Below, piece after piece: positions 26,125 to 33,665 of a DNA stretch of 64,000 nucleotides. Origin of the DNA: Rhizobium sp. Pop5 (lineage in GTDB: Bacteria; Pseudomonadota; Alphaproteobacteria; Rhizobiales; Rhizobiaceae); the NCBI RefSeq assembly GCF_024721175.1, contig NZ_CP099399.1, positions 2,356,001 to 2,420,000 on the forward strand. The letters run 5' to 3'. Under the pieces are notes generated by a model. It was given only the letters and a program-made list of their open reading frames with translations, had not been told where the DNA came from and did not search any database. A program made the position numbers and the translations under genes. Numbering within the stretch: the stretch's first letter is position 1; every line of letters starts with the position of its first letter.

Positions 26125-26877
26125 CTATTCCAGCCGCCGCGCCTCCAACGAAGCCTCCTGCCTGAACCCGTCGAAATAGTGCCCGCCGTGCAGGGCAAGT
26201 TCCCGATCGGCCAGAGCCAGGAACCGCGCACCGTCGCCCGCTGCCGCCACCCTGAACGCCGCTTCGAATTCGGCTGCCAGCTGCGCGTCGAGCTTGCGCA
26301 TCAGGCGCGGCGCCCACTTGCCGCGGCCGGTCCATGCGCCGCGGCCGAGCAGGATCAGGTCGGCGAGCTGCTGGTAGAGAAGTGCGGCGATGGCCGCTAT
26401 CTCTTCGGGCGGGCGGTCGCCGCGCAGGTCGTCGGCGAGATCGGTGACCTTGTAGCGCAGCGTGTCATAGCTCGGGCCGTCGAGAGGTTTCGGCCCCGCC
26501 GCTAGCATTTCGGCCGCTTTTGCCTGGATGAGGCGCGCGCGCTCGATATCCGCCCCCCATATGCTGCCCGTCGCGACCATGTTGACCATGATGGGATAGC
26601 CGCTCTCTGCGTCTGCATGGAGATAATGCGCCAGCGTCTGCGGATCGTGGACGAAGGCCTCGACCGGAAAACCGTCTTCGGTGAAGGATTCCCGCCAGGC
26701 TCTGTCGAGCGACGGGAAGACGACGACGAGATCGATATCCGAAAAGGCCGTCCCCTCGCCGCGCATGATGGAGCCGGCGACATAAGCGAAAGCGGCCCCG
26801 CCATAACGGCTGGCGATAAAGCGGCGAGCGGCGGCAAGCGCCCGATCCGCAAGACACTGTTTCTGGATATCGTCCAC
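26125..26877 (-). CDS. Nucleotidyltransferase domain-containing protein
   Basis: This 250-residue protein has an N-terminal Pol-beta-like nucleotidyltransferase core. YVAGSIMRGEGTAFSDIDLV carries the GS...DxD motif (two catalytic Asp in SDIDLVVVF), and a third acidic residue lies in FPVEAFVHDPQTL. The C-terminal half is helical (DLADDLRGDRPPEEIAAIAA). This resembles aminoglycoside-type or MNT-like transferases, but no HEPN partner is adjacent and the substrate is unknown. Upstream on the same strand is a terminator hairpin (26917-26939). Confidence 0.75.
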   Translation of the reverse strand: MDDIQKQCLADRALAAARRFIASRYGGAAFAYVAGSIMRGEGTAFSDIDLVVVFPSLDRAWRESFTEDGFPVEAFVHDPQTLAHYLHADAESGYPIMVNMVATGSIWGADIERARLIQAKAAEMLAAGPKPLDGPSYDTLRYKVTDLADDLRGDRPPEEIAAIAALLYQQLADLILLGRGAWTGRGKWAPRLMRKLDAQLAAEFEAAFRVAAAGDGARFLALADRELALHGGHYFDGFRQEASLEARRLE

Positions 26878-26910
26878 GATCTCGTCCTCGAATGCGGGAG
26901 ACGAGCGGCA

Positions 26911-26939
26911 ACAAAAAACCCGCTCGTTTCCGGCGGGTT
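26911..26939 (-). terminator. Rho-independent terminator upstream of the nucleotidyltransferase gene
   Basis: On the minus strand AACCCGC (26939-26933 side), a nine-base loop, and GCGGGTT are followed by a T-rich run (TTTTGTT). The hairpin lies between the gene's start at 26877 and a short ORF at 27035-26970. It may end a small transcript coming from the right, or act as an attenuator. It is a well-formed terminator whose client is unclear. Confidence 0.6.
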
Positions 26940-27092
26940 GGTGTCTTCTGCAATGAACGGAGTTCAGTTCACGCGTCTTCCACCCACCGCCAGGCGGTTG
27001 ATGTAGACGACGTGAAAATTGCGAAAATCCTGTTCATGGGCGCGACGATATCGCTCGGCGGCGATAGCGTCAATGCGCCGAGAATGCTTCCC

Positions 27093-27275
27093 CGGCCCGC
27101 CGTTTTCCGTCTAAGATGCGCGAAAGACTCGATAAACAGAGGAAGGCCCGCCATGCTCCATCCCGCCACCGTCGTGCACAAGGCCGACGCCGCAGCGCTG
27201 GCCGCCCACCAGGCATTCATCGAGACCAAATATGCCGGCGTGCCCGACGCGCTGTCCGACGCCGGCGGGGAATGA
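27093..27275 (+). pseudogene. Chimeric remnant: FAA-hydrolase 5' end fused to the CHASE2-cyclase tail
   Basis: The left part (about 27093-27170) matches the promoter and first codons of the FAA hydrolase gene at about 30087-30170, including CGTCTAAGATG, GAAAGACTCG, and the CATCCCGCCACCGTC start region. From ~27170 the sequence instead matches the C-terminal coding tail of the CHASE2 cyclase at 19149-19326: peptide VVHKADAAALAAHQAFIETK here, VVHKADAGALAAHEAFIEAK there, including the TGATCG after the stop. A 40-residue ORF (27153-27275) results, with part of the tail deleted. It is probably non-functional. Confidence 0.7.
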
Positions 27276-27337
27276 TCGAGCGGCAATTCCATCGGCCTCG
27301 AAGGAAATTGCAACTGCAATGCCGGCCGGCCTAACGG

Positions 27338-28321
27338 CTATTCGACATCGCAAACAAGCCCGGCCTCGGGATCCTGAAGGCAGTGCTTGTTTCGGGCGAT
27401 GACGTCCTGAACCGCGCGCTGCTGTTCACGACCGCGCGCAATGATCCACCGATGGAAATCCTGACATTGTGATTTGTACAAAGCATTGGGATGCCAGCTG
27501 ATGAAATAGGACGAGGGAAGCAACATTGCGTGATGAAAAGGGATAACCAGCTTGCCCGCCTTCAAGTCCGCAGCAATCATCGCATATTGCGCAAGCACGA
27601 TACCCTGTCCGTCGATGGCAGCCTGGACGGCCACGCTGGAGGAAGAACAGCGAAGCGATACCGGTACCGTTTCCGGAACTCCGCCGCCGCAATCGTCGAA
27701 CCAGTCCGGCCACGAAGGCGGCGAGTCGAACTTCGGTCTGGAATCGATAGAGATCAAAGGATAGGCCAATAGCCGTTCCGGCCGCGGGACCGTCGACGAG
27801 CCTTCAATATAACCGGGTGCGCAGGCAGGGACGATACAATCACGGAACAACTCTGCCCGGTTCTCGAAATTGCCCCCTCCCTGGCCATAACCGATGCGGA
27901 AGTCCGCTCCCTCCGCTTCGGACGTATCTTCGAGAGTTCCGTCGAGATAAAGCTCCGCCCGGCCGTGGTTCCTGTTCCAATCATAAAGCATCGGCGCCAG
28001 CCACTTGGCGAGGATCGACGGCAGCGAGCTGACATAGAGGGTTGCGGATTTCTTCGTTCTCTCGAGTTCCGCCGTGGCAGCCCGAAGCTCCTCGAAAGCC
28101 GTCCGGCAACGCGCATGAAATCGCTCGCCTATCGCACTCAATCGGACCCTCTGCCCCTCTTTCACCGTCAGGGTGGCATCCAGATGGCTCTCGAGGATCT
28201 TCATGTGCTGGCTGACGGCACCGACGGATATGCCCAGATGCTGCGCAGCACGGGAAATACTCCCGCAATGTCCAACCGTCTCGAATACCTGCAGTGCGCG
28301 TAAGGGCGGCAACGAACTCAT
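27338..28321 (-). CDS. LysR family transcriptional regulator (GcvA-like)
   Basis: This 327-residue LTTR has LPPLRALQVFETVGHCGSIS, SRAAQHLGISVGAVSQHMKI as HTH, then an effector domain (LYVSSLPSILAKWLAPMLYD). The N-terminal PPLxAL and SVGAVSQ motifs fit the GcvA/AmpR-like group. It is divergent from the ammonia-lyase homologue (130-bp gap, AT-rich) and is the obvious candidate regulator of it. Both lie in the segment bounded by the two ~80-bp repeats at 27.1 and 30.1 kb. Confidence 0.9.
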   Translation of the reverse strand: MSSLPPLRALQVFETVGHCGSISRAAQHLGISVGAVSQHMKILESHLDATLTVKEGQRVRLSAIGERFHARCRTAFEELRAATAELERTKKSATLYVSSLPSILAKWLAPMLYDWNRNHGRAELYLDGTLEDTSEAEGADFRIGYGQGGGNFENRAELFRDCIVPACAPGYIEGSSTVPRPERLLAYPLISIDSRPKFDSPPSWPDWFDDCGGGVPETVPVSLRCSSSSVAVQAAIDGQGIVLAQYAMIAADLKAGKLVIPFHHAMLLPSSYFISWHPNALYKSQCQDFHRWIIARGREQQRAVQDVIARNKHCLQDPEAGLVCDVE

Positions 28322-28452
28322 TTTTGGGATTCTCGCCTGTCTATTTTAGAAAAACTAGCAAAAATATCAGAAAATGCCAGATATCATCGGCAGTTCGGAA
28401 GCTCTACCTTCAGATTACATCAACCCGAACGCAGATCTCATCCGGAGCAGCC
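28322..28452. promoter_or_regulatory. Divergent LysR / lyase promoter region
   Basis: The 131-bp gap between divergent starts is AT-rich (TTTTAGAAAAACTAGC at 28343-28358 and AAAATATCAGAAAATG at 28362-28377) compared with its surroundings. It is a plausible LTTR-controlled promoter. No single box can be singled out by eye. Confidence 0.4.
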
Positions 28453-30027
28453 ATGTCCATCCTTTCCAATCGTCATCCTCGAACAATTCGCGAAGTCGTC
28501 CTCGGCGACAAGGATCCGGCGATCGAGGAGTTCATAGCCGTGGCTCGCTACTCCGCCAAAGTGAGCTTTTCCAGTGCGTACGAGGAGCGCGTTCGCAAGT
28601 CGCGACGTCTGGTCGAGCGCTTTCTGTCGGAGAATCGACTTGTCTATGGCGTCACGACGGGCTTTGGCGACAACGTTCGTCATGTGATCCCGCCCGAGGA
28701 CGCAGGCCGGCTGCAGGTCAATATCGTCCGCTCGCATGCCGTCTCCGTCGGCGAGCCGCTCAATCGCGAGCAGGTGCGCGCCATTCAGCTCATGATTCTC
28801 GTCAGCCTGGGAAAGGGCTATTCCGGCGTCCGTCTGGAGCTTCTGGAACTGATCGCCGGCCTTCTCAACAACGAGGTCGTGCCATTCGCCCCGGGCGAAG
28901 GATCGGTCGGATACCTCGCCGTGGAAGGCCATCTCGCTCTTGTCCTGCTTGGCGAAGGCCAGGCGAGAGTCAATGGCGGCGAGTTGGTCGATGGCGCCAC
29001 GGCGCTCAAGCAAGTCGGTCTGAAGCCGATCGACCTGCAATGCAAGGAGGGCCTCGCCATGCTGAACGGCACGACATCCGTCACGGCCATCTCCATTCTC
29101 GCGCTGTACAATGCCCTGCAGTCGGTGGAGGTAGCCGATCTTGCAGCGGCAATGTCGCTCGAAGCATTGAGGGGCACGATCCGCGCCTACGATGCGCGCT
29201 ATCACGCGGTGAAGGCGCATAAGGGACAGGCCGAAAGCGCCGGGCGCATCCGGGCCATCCTGCATGATAGTCGCCTCGCTGCCGACAACATCGACTATCG
29301 CCTGCAGGACGCCTACAGCCTGCGCGCCGTCCCGCAAGTCCATGGCGCCTCGCGCACATTCATCGACTACGCCCGCCACAGCATCGAGAATGAAATCGGC
29401 TCTTCCGGCGACAACCCGGTGATCTATCCACTTGGCGACGACGACGGCATTGCAATCTCGGGTGCCAATTTCGACGGCTCCTATATCGGCCTCTCGGCCG
29501 ACACCCTGTGCAACGCGCTGACCAACCTCGCCAAGATTTCCGAACGCCGTACCGACCGCATGGTGAATTCGCATTTCAGCGAACTTCCGGCGTTCCTCGT
29601 GCGCAATCCCGGCCTCAACAGCGGCTACATGATCGTCCAGTACACCGCCGCCGGCCTCCTTGGCGAGATGAAGGCGCTCTCCTTCCCCTCGACCGTGGAC
29701 AGCGTTTCGACCTGCGGAAATCAGGAGGATCCCGTCAGTTTCGCCTATAACGCCGCCGTCAAGGCTTACAAGGTGTCGCAAAAGCTCGAGTCGGTCCTGG
29801 CGATCGAACTGCTCGTGGCATGCCAGGCGCTCGATTTCCTCGAGGTCACGAAGGCGTCGTCCGTCACCAAGGCCGTTTATGATCTGGTGCGCAGCCGCGT
29901 TCCCGTCGCAGCTGAGGATCGAGCCTTCTATCCCGATATCGTCAGCGTAACGGAACAGCTTGGCAACGGTGAAGTCCTCGCAATCCTCGCCAGCCGGCTG
30001 AAAGCATCTGACAAAACCGTTCGTTGA
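28453..30027 (+). CDS. Aromatic amino acid / histidine ammonia-lyase homologue lacking the MIO triad
   Basis: A 524-residue protein with the full fold of the HAL/PAL/TAL family (usual HAL ~510). Conserved segments: LVYGVTTGFGDN (catalytic-loop Tyr, residue ~65), LLNNEVVPFAPGEGSVG (142-153), AVPQVHGASRTFID, IGSSGDNPVIYP, NFDGSYIGLSAD, RTDRMVNSHFSELPAFLV, NPGLNSGYMIVQYTAAGL and CGNQEDPVSFAYN. The MIO cofactor normally comes from Ala-Ser-Gly in GSVGASGDLAPLAH. Here the stretch reads GSVGYLAVEGHLALVL, so the triad is absent and three residues are missing. Classical deamination is therefore doubtful. ATG at 28453 with GGAG upstream. It is divergent from a LysR gene and upstream of the FAA hydrolase gene. 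Confidence 0.88.
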   Translation: MSILSNRHPRTIREVVLGDKDPAIEEFIAVARYSAKVSFSSAYEERVRKSRRLVERFLSENRLVYGVTTGFGDNVRHVIPPEDAGRLQVNIVRSHAVSVGEPLNREQVRAIQLMILVSLGKGYSGVRLELLELIAGLLNNEVVPFAPGEGSVGYLAVEGHLALVLLGEGQARVNGGELVDGATALKQVGLKPIDLQCKEGLAMLNGTTSVTAISILALYNALQSVEVADLAAAMSLEALRGTIRAYDARYHAVKAHKGQAESAGRIRAILHDSRLAADNIDYRLQDAYSLRAVPQVHGASRTFIDYARHSIENEIGSSGDNPVIYPLGDDDGIAISGANFDGSYIGLSADTLCNALTNLAKISERRTDRMVNSHFSELPAFLVRNPGLNSGYMIVQYTAAGLLGEMKALSFPSTVDSVSTCGNQEDPVSFAYNAAVKAYKVSQKLESVLAIELLVACQALDFLEVTKASSVTKAVYDLVRSRVPVAAEDRAFYPDIVSVTEQLGNGEVLAILASRLKASDKTVR

Positions 30028-30148
30028 CCATGTTCGGCGGTGTATCATGATGTGGCATGCCGGCAAGGTTTCTCACCCGACCGGCGCTTCCCCAGCGTGA
30101 TGTTTTGCGTCTAAGATGGGGAAAGACTCGCAACATAAAGAGCGCGCC

Positions 30149-30844
30149 ATGCCCCATCCCGCCACCGTCATCCCGCGTCCCGCACCGGTTCTGCTGCCGG
30201 TCGAAGGCAGCGACGAGCGCTTCCCGGTGCGCCGCGTCTATTGCGTCGGGCGCAATTATGCCGACCATGCGATCGAGATGGGCCATGATCCAAGCCGCGA
30301 GCCGCCCTTCTTCTTCCAGAAGAATGCCGACAACCTGCTGCCGGCGGGCAATGCCTTTCCCTATCCGCCGCTGTCATCAGACGTGCATTACGAGGTCGAA
30401 TGCGTGCTGGCGCTGAAATCGGGCGGCGCGAACATCGAGGCCGCCGATGCGCTCGGCTGCATCTACGGCTATGCGGTCGGCATCGATTTCACCCGCCGCG
30501 ACCTGCAGGGCGAGGCCAAGAAGCTCGGCCGCCCCTGGGAACTTGCCAAAGCCTTCGAACATTCCGCCCCCGTCTCGGCGATCGTCCCGGCAAGCCGCCT
30601 CGGCCATCCCGCTGACGGCAGGATCTGGCTGGAGCAGAACGGCAGGCGCGTCCAGGATGGCGACCTCAACCAGATGATCTGGAAGGTGCCGGAGATCATT
30701 GCCGAACTCTCCAAGCTCTTCGTGCTGGCGCCCGGCGACGTCATCATGACCGGCACACCGGCCGGCGTCGGCGCGGTGGCGCGGGGCGACCGCATCACCT
30801 GCGGCATCGACGGCGTCGCCACGCTCTCGGTCGACGTCATCTGA
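30149..30844 (+). CDS. Fumarylacetoacetate (FAA) hydrolase family protein
   Basis: This 231-residue FAH-fold protein has RRVYCVGRNYADHAIEMGHD, PFFFQKNADNLLPAGNAFPY, VHYEVECVLALKSGG (metal-site Glu-x-Glu), GYAVGIDFTRRDLQGEAKKL, and LAPGDVIMTGTPAGVGAV. The group includes acylpyruvases and oxaloacetate tautomerases/decarboxylases. Single-domain length suggests the small subfamily, not true tyrosine-pathway FAH. It starts at MPHPATVIP (30149). The promoter/start region duplicates that at 27.1 kb. The gamma carbonic anhydrase gene starts nine bases after its stop, so they are an operon. Confidence 0.88.
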   Translation: MPHPATVIPRPAPVLLPVEGSDERFPVRRVYCVGRNYADHAIEMGHDPSREPPFFFQKNADNLLPAGNAFPYPPLSSDVHYEVECVLALKSGGANIEAADALGCIYGYAVGIDFTRRDLQGEAKKLGRPWELAKAFEHSAPVSAIVPASRLGHPADGRIWLEQNGRRVQDGDLNQMIWKVPEIIAELSKLFVLAPGDVIMTGTPAGVGAVARGDRITCGIDGVATLSVDVI

Positions 30845-30853
30845 GGAGAGGCC

Positions 30854-31384
30854 ATGCCTGTCTACGCGCTTGGCGGATCGACGCCGAAACTGCCCGCCCC
30901 CGGCCTCCACTGGATCGCGCCCGATGCCCATGTGATCGGCGATATCGAGCTTGGCGAAAATGTCGGCATCTGGTTCGGTTCGGTGCTGCGCGGCGACAAT
31001 GAGAGGATCACCATCGGCGCCGGCACCAACATCCAGGAAGGCGTCATGGCCCATACCGACATGGGCTTTCCGCTGACCACGGGCAAAGGCTGCACTATCG
31101 GCCACCATGCCATCCTCCATGGCTGCACGCTCGGCGACAACGTGCTGATCGGCATGGGCGCCACCATCCTGAACGGCGCCAGGATCGGCAACAACTGCCT
31201 CGTCGGCGCCAATGCGCTGGTAACGGAGGGCAAGGAATTCCCCGACAATTCCCTCATCGTCGGCGCGCCGGCGCGTGTGGTGCGGGTGCTGGATGAGAAG
31301 GCTATCGACGGCATCCGCCGTTCGGCGGAAAATTATGTGGCGAACTGGCAGCGATTTGCGCGGGATCTCCGGGCGATTGGGTGA
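30854..31384 (+). CDS. Gamma carbonic anhydrase family protein
   Basis: This 176-residue left-handed beta-helix hexapeptide protein has WIAPDAHVIGDIELGENVGI, WFGSVLRGDNERITIGAGTN, IQEGVMAHTDMG, CTIGHHAILHGCTLGDNVLI and GMGATILNGARIGN. Metal-binding His residues are visible at MAHTD, GHHAIL and HGCTL. It is of the YrdA/CaiE-like subgroup; many members have weak or no carbonic anhydrase activity. GAGGAGAGGCC precedes the ATG. It is the second gene of an operon with the FAA hydrolase. A mosaic repeat follows. Confidence 0.87.
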   Translation: MPVYALGGSTPKLPAPGLHWIAPDAHVIGDIELGENVGIWFGSVLRGDNERITIGAGTNIQEGVMAHTDMGFPLTTGKGCTIGHHAILHGCTLGDNVLIGMGATILNGARIGNNCLVGANALVTEGKEFPDNSLIVGAPARVVRVLDEKAIDGIRRSAENYVANWQRFARDLRAIG

Positions 31385-31692
31385 TTGGACGGAGGCAGGT
31401 GGCCGCCCTCGTCCGTCGAGGCCCCTTCGGGCATTTCACGAGGAGGTCGAAGAGAGGTGACGGTGTGCCGTGTAGCACCCCCCTCTGCCCTGCCGGGCAT
31501 CTCCCCCACAAGGAGGGAGATCGGCTGGGCGCAATGGCTTCCCCAATCAACCAAGGATCAGCAAAGCAGAACGGCAGATGTGTGGGAAGCGCGAGCCTCC
31601 TGCCGATCTCCACCCTTGTGGGGGAGATGCCCGGCAGGGCAGAGGGGGTGCCACACGGCACACCTGCAAAGAAAAGAAGTAAAGTCTCGCGC
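31385..31692. repeat. Intergenic mosaic repeat (copy 4) plus short repeat
   Basis: A short CCTCGTCCGTCGAGGCCCCT block at 31408-31427 is followed by a full ~200-bp two-halved element at 31462-31663 (GTGCCGTGTAGCACCCCC ... GGGGGTGCCACACGGCAC). It lies between convergent genes; no ORF. Confidence 0.65.
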
Positions 31693-32394
31693 TCACCAAA
31701 TCCCCGGAATCCAGCGCCAGCGCACCCGTTCCATATACTGCTTGTACCCCGCGAGCCCCTTGCGCAGCTCCGCCTCCTCCCCCAGCGTCCGGCCGAAAAG
31801 CACGACGACCAGCAGCCCCGCGGGGATCAGCGCGTAGAGCGAGCCGAGCGACAGCGCCATGCCGAAGCCGAGCAAGAGGGCGAACGCATATCCGGGATGG
31901 CGGATGACGGCGTAGGGGCCGGTGTCGATCACCTTGTGGTCGCGGTCGGTCTGGATGCGCACTGTCGGCTCGAAGTGGCGGTTGACCGCTTGCGCCCAGG
32001 TGAGACCGAGATAGCCCGCAATCAGTATGACATAGCCGATGAGGACGACCCAGCCGGGCTGCGGCGCCCAATGGAAGCGCCCGTCGTCGAAGGCGCCGAC
32101 CGGCAGAATGGCGGCAAAGAGGATGATCGTCAGCGTCGCCACCACCGCGTCCCAGGGCTTTGTGCCCTTCTGATATTTGCTGCGCGCCGCAAACAGCTCC
32201 GGATTCGTCTTCCGTATCCAGACGATCGCGATCGCCGTCAGCGCCAGGAAGAGGCCGAGGAAGATCCACCCGCGCGGCCAGTCGAGTGTGCCGGCCGGCC
32301 AGAACAGCGCGGCAAACATGACGATCACTGTCATGGCGAACGATCCGAGCGATGGCGTCGCCGTTCGGCCGGACCGGCCTTGCTGCTCAGTCAT
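31693..32394 (-). CDS. Isoprenylcysteine carboxyl methyltransferase-like membrane protein
   Basis: This 233-residue integral membrane protein has five or so TM helices (FAMTVIVMFAALFWPAGTL, IFLGLFLALTAIAIVWI, VATLTIILFAAILPVGAF, VVLIGYVILIAGYLGLTWA). The ICMT/PEMT-type C-terminal motif is RDHKVIDTGPYAVIRHPGYA, with the downstream FGRTLGEEAELRKGLAGYKQ and YMERVRWRWIPGIW. These Arg/His/Glu motifs bind S-adenosylmethionine in the family. The substrate is unknown. The ATG at 32394 is 20 bp downstream of the SnoaL-like gene stop, suggesting an operon. Confidence 0.8.
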   Translation of the reverse strand: MTEQQGRSGRTATPSLGSFAMTVIVMFAALFWPAGTLDWPRGWIFLGLFLALTAIAIVWIRKTNPELFAARSKYQKGTKPWDAVVATLTIILFAAILPVGAFDDGRFHWAPQPGWVVLIGYVILIAGYLGLTWAQAVNRHFEPTVRIQTDRDHKVIDTGPYAVIRHPGYAFALLLGFGMALSLGSLYALIPAGLLVVVLFGRTLGEEAELRKGLAGYKQYMERVRWRWIPGIW

Positions 32395-32414
32395 GACGAC
32401 CTCCGCCTCCTGGG

Positions 32415-32813
32415 TTAGCCCTCGCCGCGAAGCTGAGCTTCGATCGCCGCCTTGTCGATCACCGACCACACCTCGACGATCTTGCCGCCGCGAAATTCGT
32501 AGATCACGTTCTCGGTGAAGGAAAGCCGCATGCCGTTTACATCGAGGCCGAGGAATTGCCCCTTCGGCGCACAGTTGAAGCCGAGTCGGCAGGCGATGTA
32601 AGGCGGATCGCAAAGGAGCTTCAGCACGTTGAAATGAAGATCGGGGATCTCGTCGAAGTCCCGCTCCAGCATCGCGATATAACCCGACAGCCCGAGCCGC
32701 CGGCCGTTATGAACCGCATCACCGCCGACGCATTGCCCGAGACCGGGCCAGTCCTGCCTGTTCAGGCAAGCAATATAGCCGCGGTAAATCTCTGCGAGTT
32801 CGGTTTTCGTCAC
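32415..32813 (-). CDS. SnoaL-like / ester cyclase family protein
   Basis: This 132-residue cone-fold (NTF2-like) protein has ELAEIYRGYIACLNRQDWPG, GLGQCVGGDAVHNG, and MRLSFTENVIYEFRGGKIVE, followed by VWSVIDKAAIEAQL. It matches the SnoaL/polyketide-cyclase-like ester cyclase group. I chose a GTG start at 32813 (VTKTELAEIYRG); the frame continues upstream without homology-like sequence and overlaps the cysteine-peptidase gene. No polyketide locus is near. It is followed by the methyltransferase gene. Confidence 0.72.
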   Translation of the reverse strand: MTKTELAEIYRGYIACLNRQDWPGLGQCVGGDAVHNGRRLGLSGYIAMLERDFDEIPDLHFNVLKLLCDPPYIACRLGFNCAPKGQFLGLDVNGMRLSFTENVIYEFRGGKIVEVWSVIDKAAIEAQLRGEG

Positions 32814-32901
32814 GCGATCGTCCCTGGCTCGGATTTTCAGGGAAAGATAGCGCTTGGATCTGCACTTGCCAGCGACGGGCGGCCACCTCGAGGCTTTCGG
32901 T

Positions 32902-33510
32902 TCAGGAGAACTCGCCCGCGCGGGGCCCGGCAAGCGTCACGCGCCAGCCCGTTCGCGATTGGAAATCTTGAGTGGCCAGAAACGTATAACCCGTCATACC
33001 CCAGAGCCGGACGGAATTGGTCAGATTGTCGAGCACGTAATCGCCGCCATCCGTGCGGGCGATCAGAACAACGTGGTTCTGATCGTGCGGTCCGATCACG
33101 ACGGAAAGCGCCAGCCTGTTCGATGGAAAACCACCCTCGATCAGGTCCTTCATCTTCTGGAGGGCGTAGTCCTCGCAATCGCCGCGGCCGGCAACCGGCA
33201 GCGACCAGATATCCCCGTGGGAAGACGGGCTATCTTCTGCGGGAATAATGCGTCCATTGACGGCACGGTTGACCTTTTGAAGAAGCGCTATGCCTGCAGC
33301 GTCGTTCAGCTGTTGCCCCGCCATCCTGCCGCACAGCCACTTGTACTTGGCACAGGCCGCCGCGAATCCCACGGGCGCGCCGATGCTTCTCGTCACGGGC
33401 AGCGACGATCCGGCAACAGCCTGAAAAGGCACAAGAAAGCATAAAAGCGCAGCAACAGAAGAGAGACGCCTCAAAGCCGATTCTCCGTATTTCCTCCGCG
33501 ACAATAACAC
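32902..33510 (-). CDS. BTLCP-family transglutaminase-like cysteine peptidase
   Basis: This 202-residue exported protein has a signal-like N-terminus (LSSVAALLCFLVPFQAVAG) and the DUF920/BTLCP catalytic triad pattern: GRGDCEDYALQKMKDLI (Cys), GPHDQNHVVLIARTDGG (His) and YVLDNLTNSVRLW (Asp). The family includes LapG, which releases RTX-type adhesins by cleaving them in the periplasm; many rhizobial members have no known target. It is divergent from the repeat protein gene, with a 155-bp AT-rich shared promoter region, so a functional link to that protein is worth testing. Confidence 0.85.
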   Translation of the reverse strand: MLLSRRKYGESALRRLSSVAALLCFLVPFQAVAGSSLPVTRSIGAPVGFAAACAKYKWLCGRMAGQQLNDAAGIALLQKVNRAVNGRIIPAEDSPSSHGDIWSLPVAGRGDCEDYALQKMKDLIEGGFPSNRLALSVVIGPHDQNHVVLIARTDGGDYVLDNLTNSVRLWGMTGYTFLATQDFQSRTGWRVTLAGPRAGEFS

Positions 33511-33665
33511 GGCGAGAATAAAAATTGATTAAAATTTTATACTTGCGAATTTAACCGTAATATATGACTGAAACAGATTAACCATTGTTTATTCTTCCCG
33601 TTAATTACTTGTTAGTATAAGTACTCCTCCCATTAACGCTCGGTTAACCTTGGGAGACGATTGAA
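33511..33665. promoter_or_regulatory. AT-rich divergent promoter region
   Basis: This stretch is strikingly AT-rich for the window (for example TAAAAATTGATTAAAATTTT at 33519-33538, then TAACCATTGTTTATTC and TTGTTAGTATAAGTAC). GGTTAACC-like blocks (TTAACC at 33580 and GGTTAACC at 33643) recur. It separates the BTLCP peptidase and the repeat protein gene and probably drives both. It could be a nucleoid-protein (MucR/Ros-type) target; this is inference from base composition. Confidence 0.45.

Noticed and set aside
27090..27280. Remnant as an intact small gene
   Set aside because: Both halves match parts of other genes in the window and internal residues of the tail are missing, so a pseudogene is simpler.
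28438..30066. 542-codon ORF antisense to the lyase gene
   Set aside because: Shadow of a gene with strong family motifs on the plus strand.
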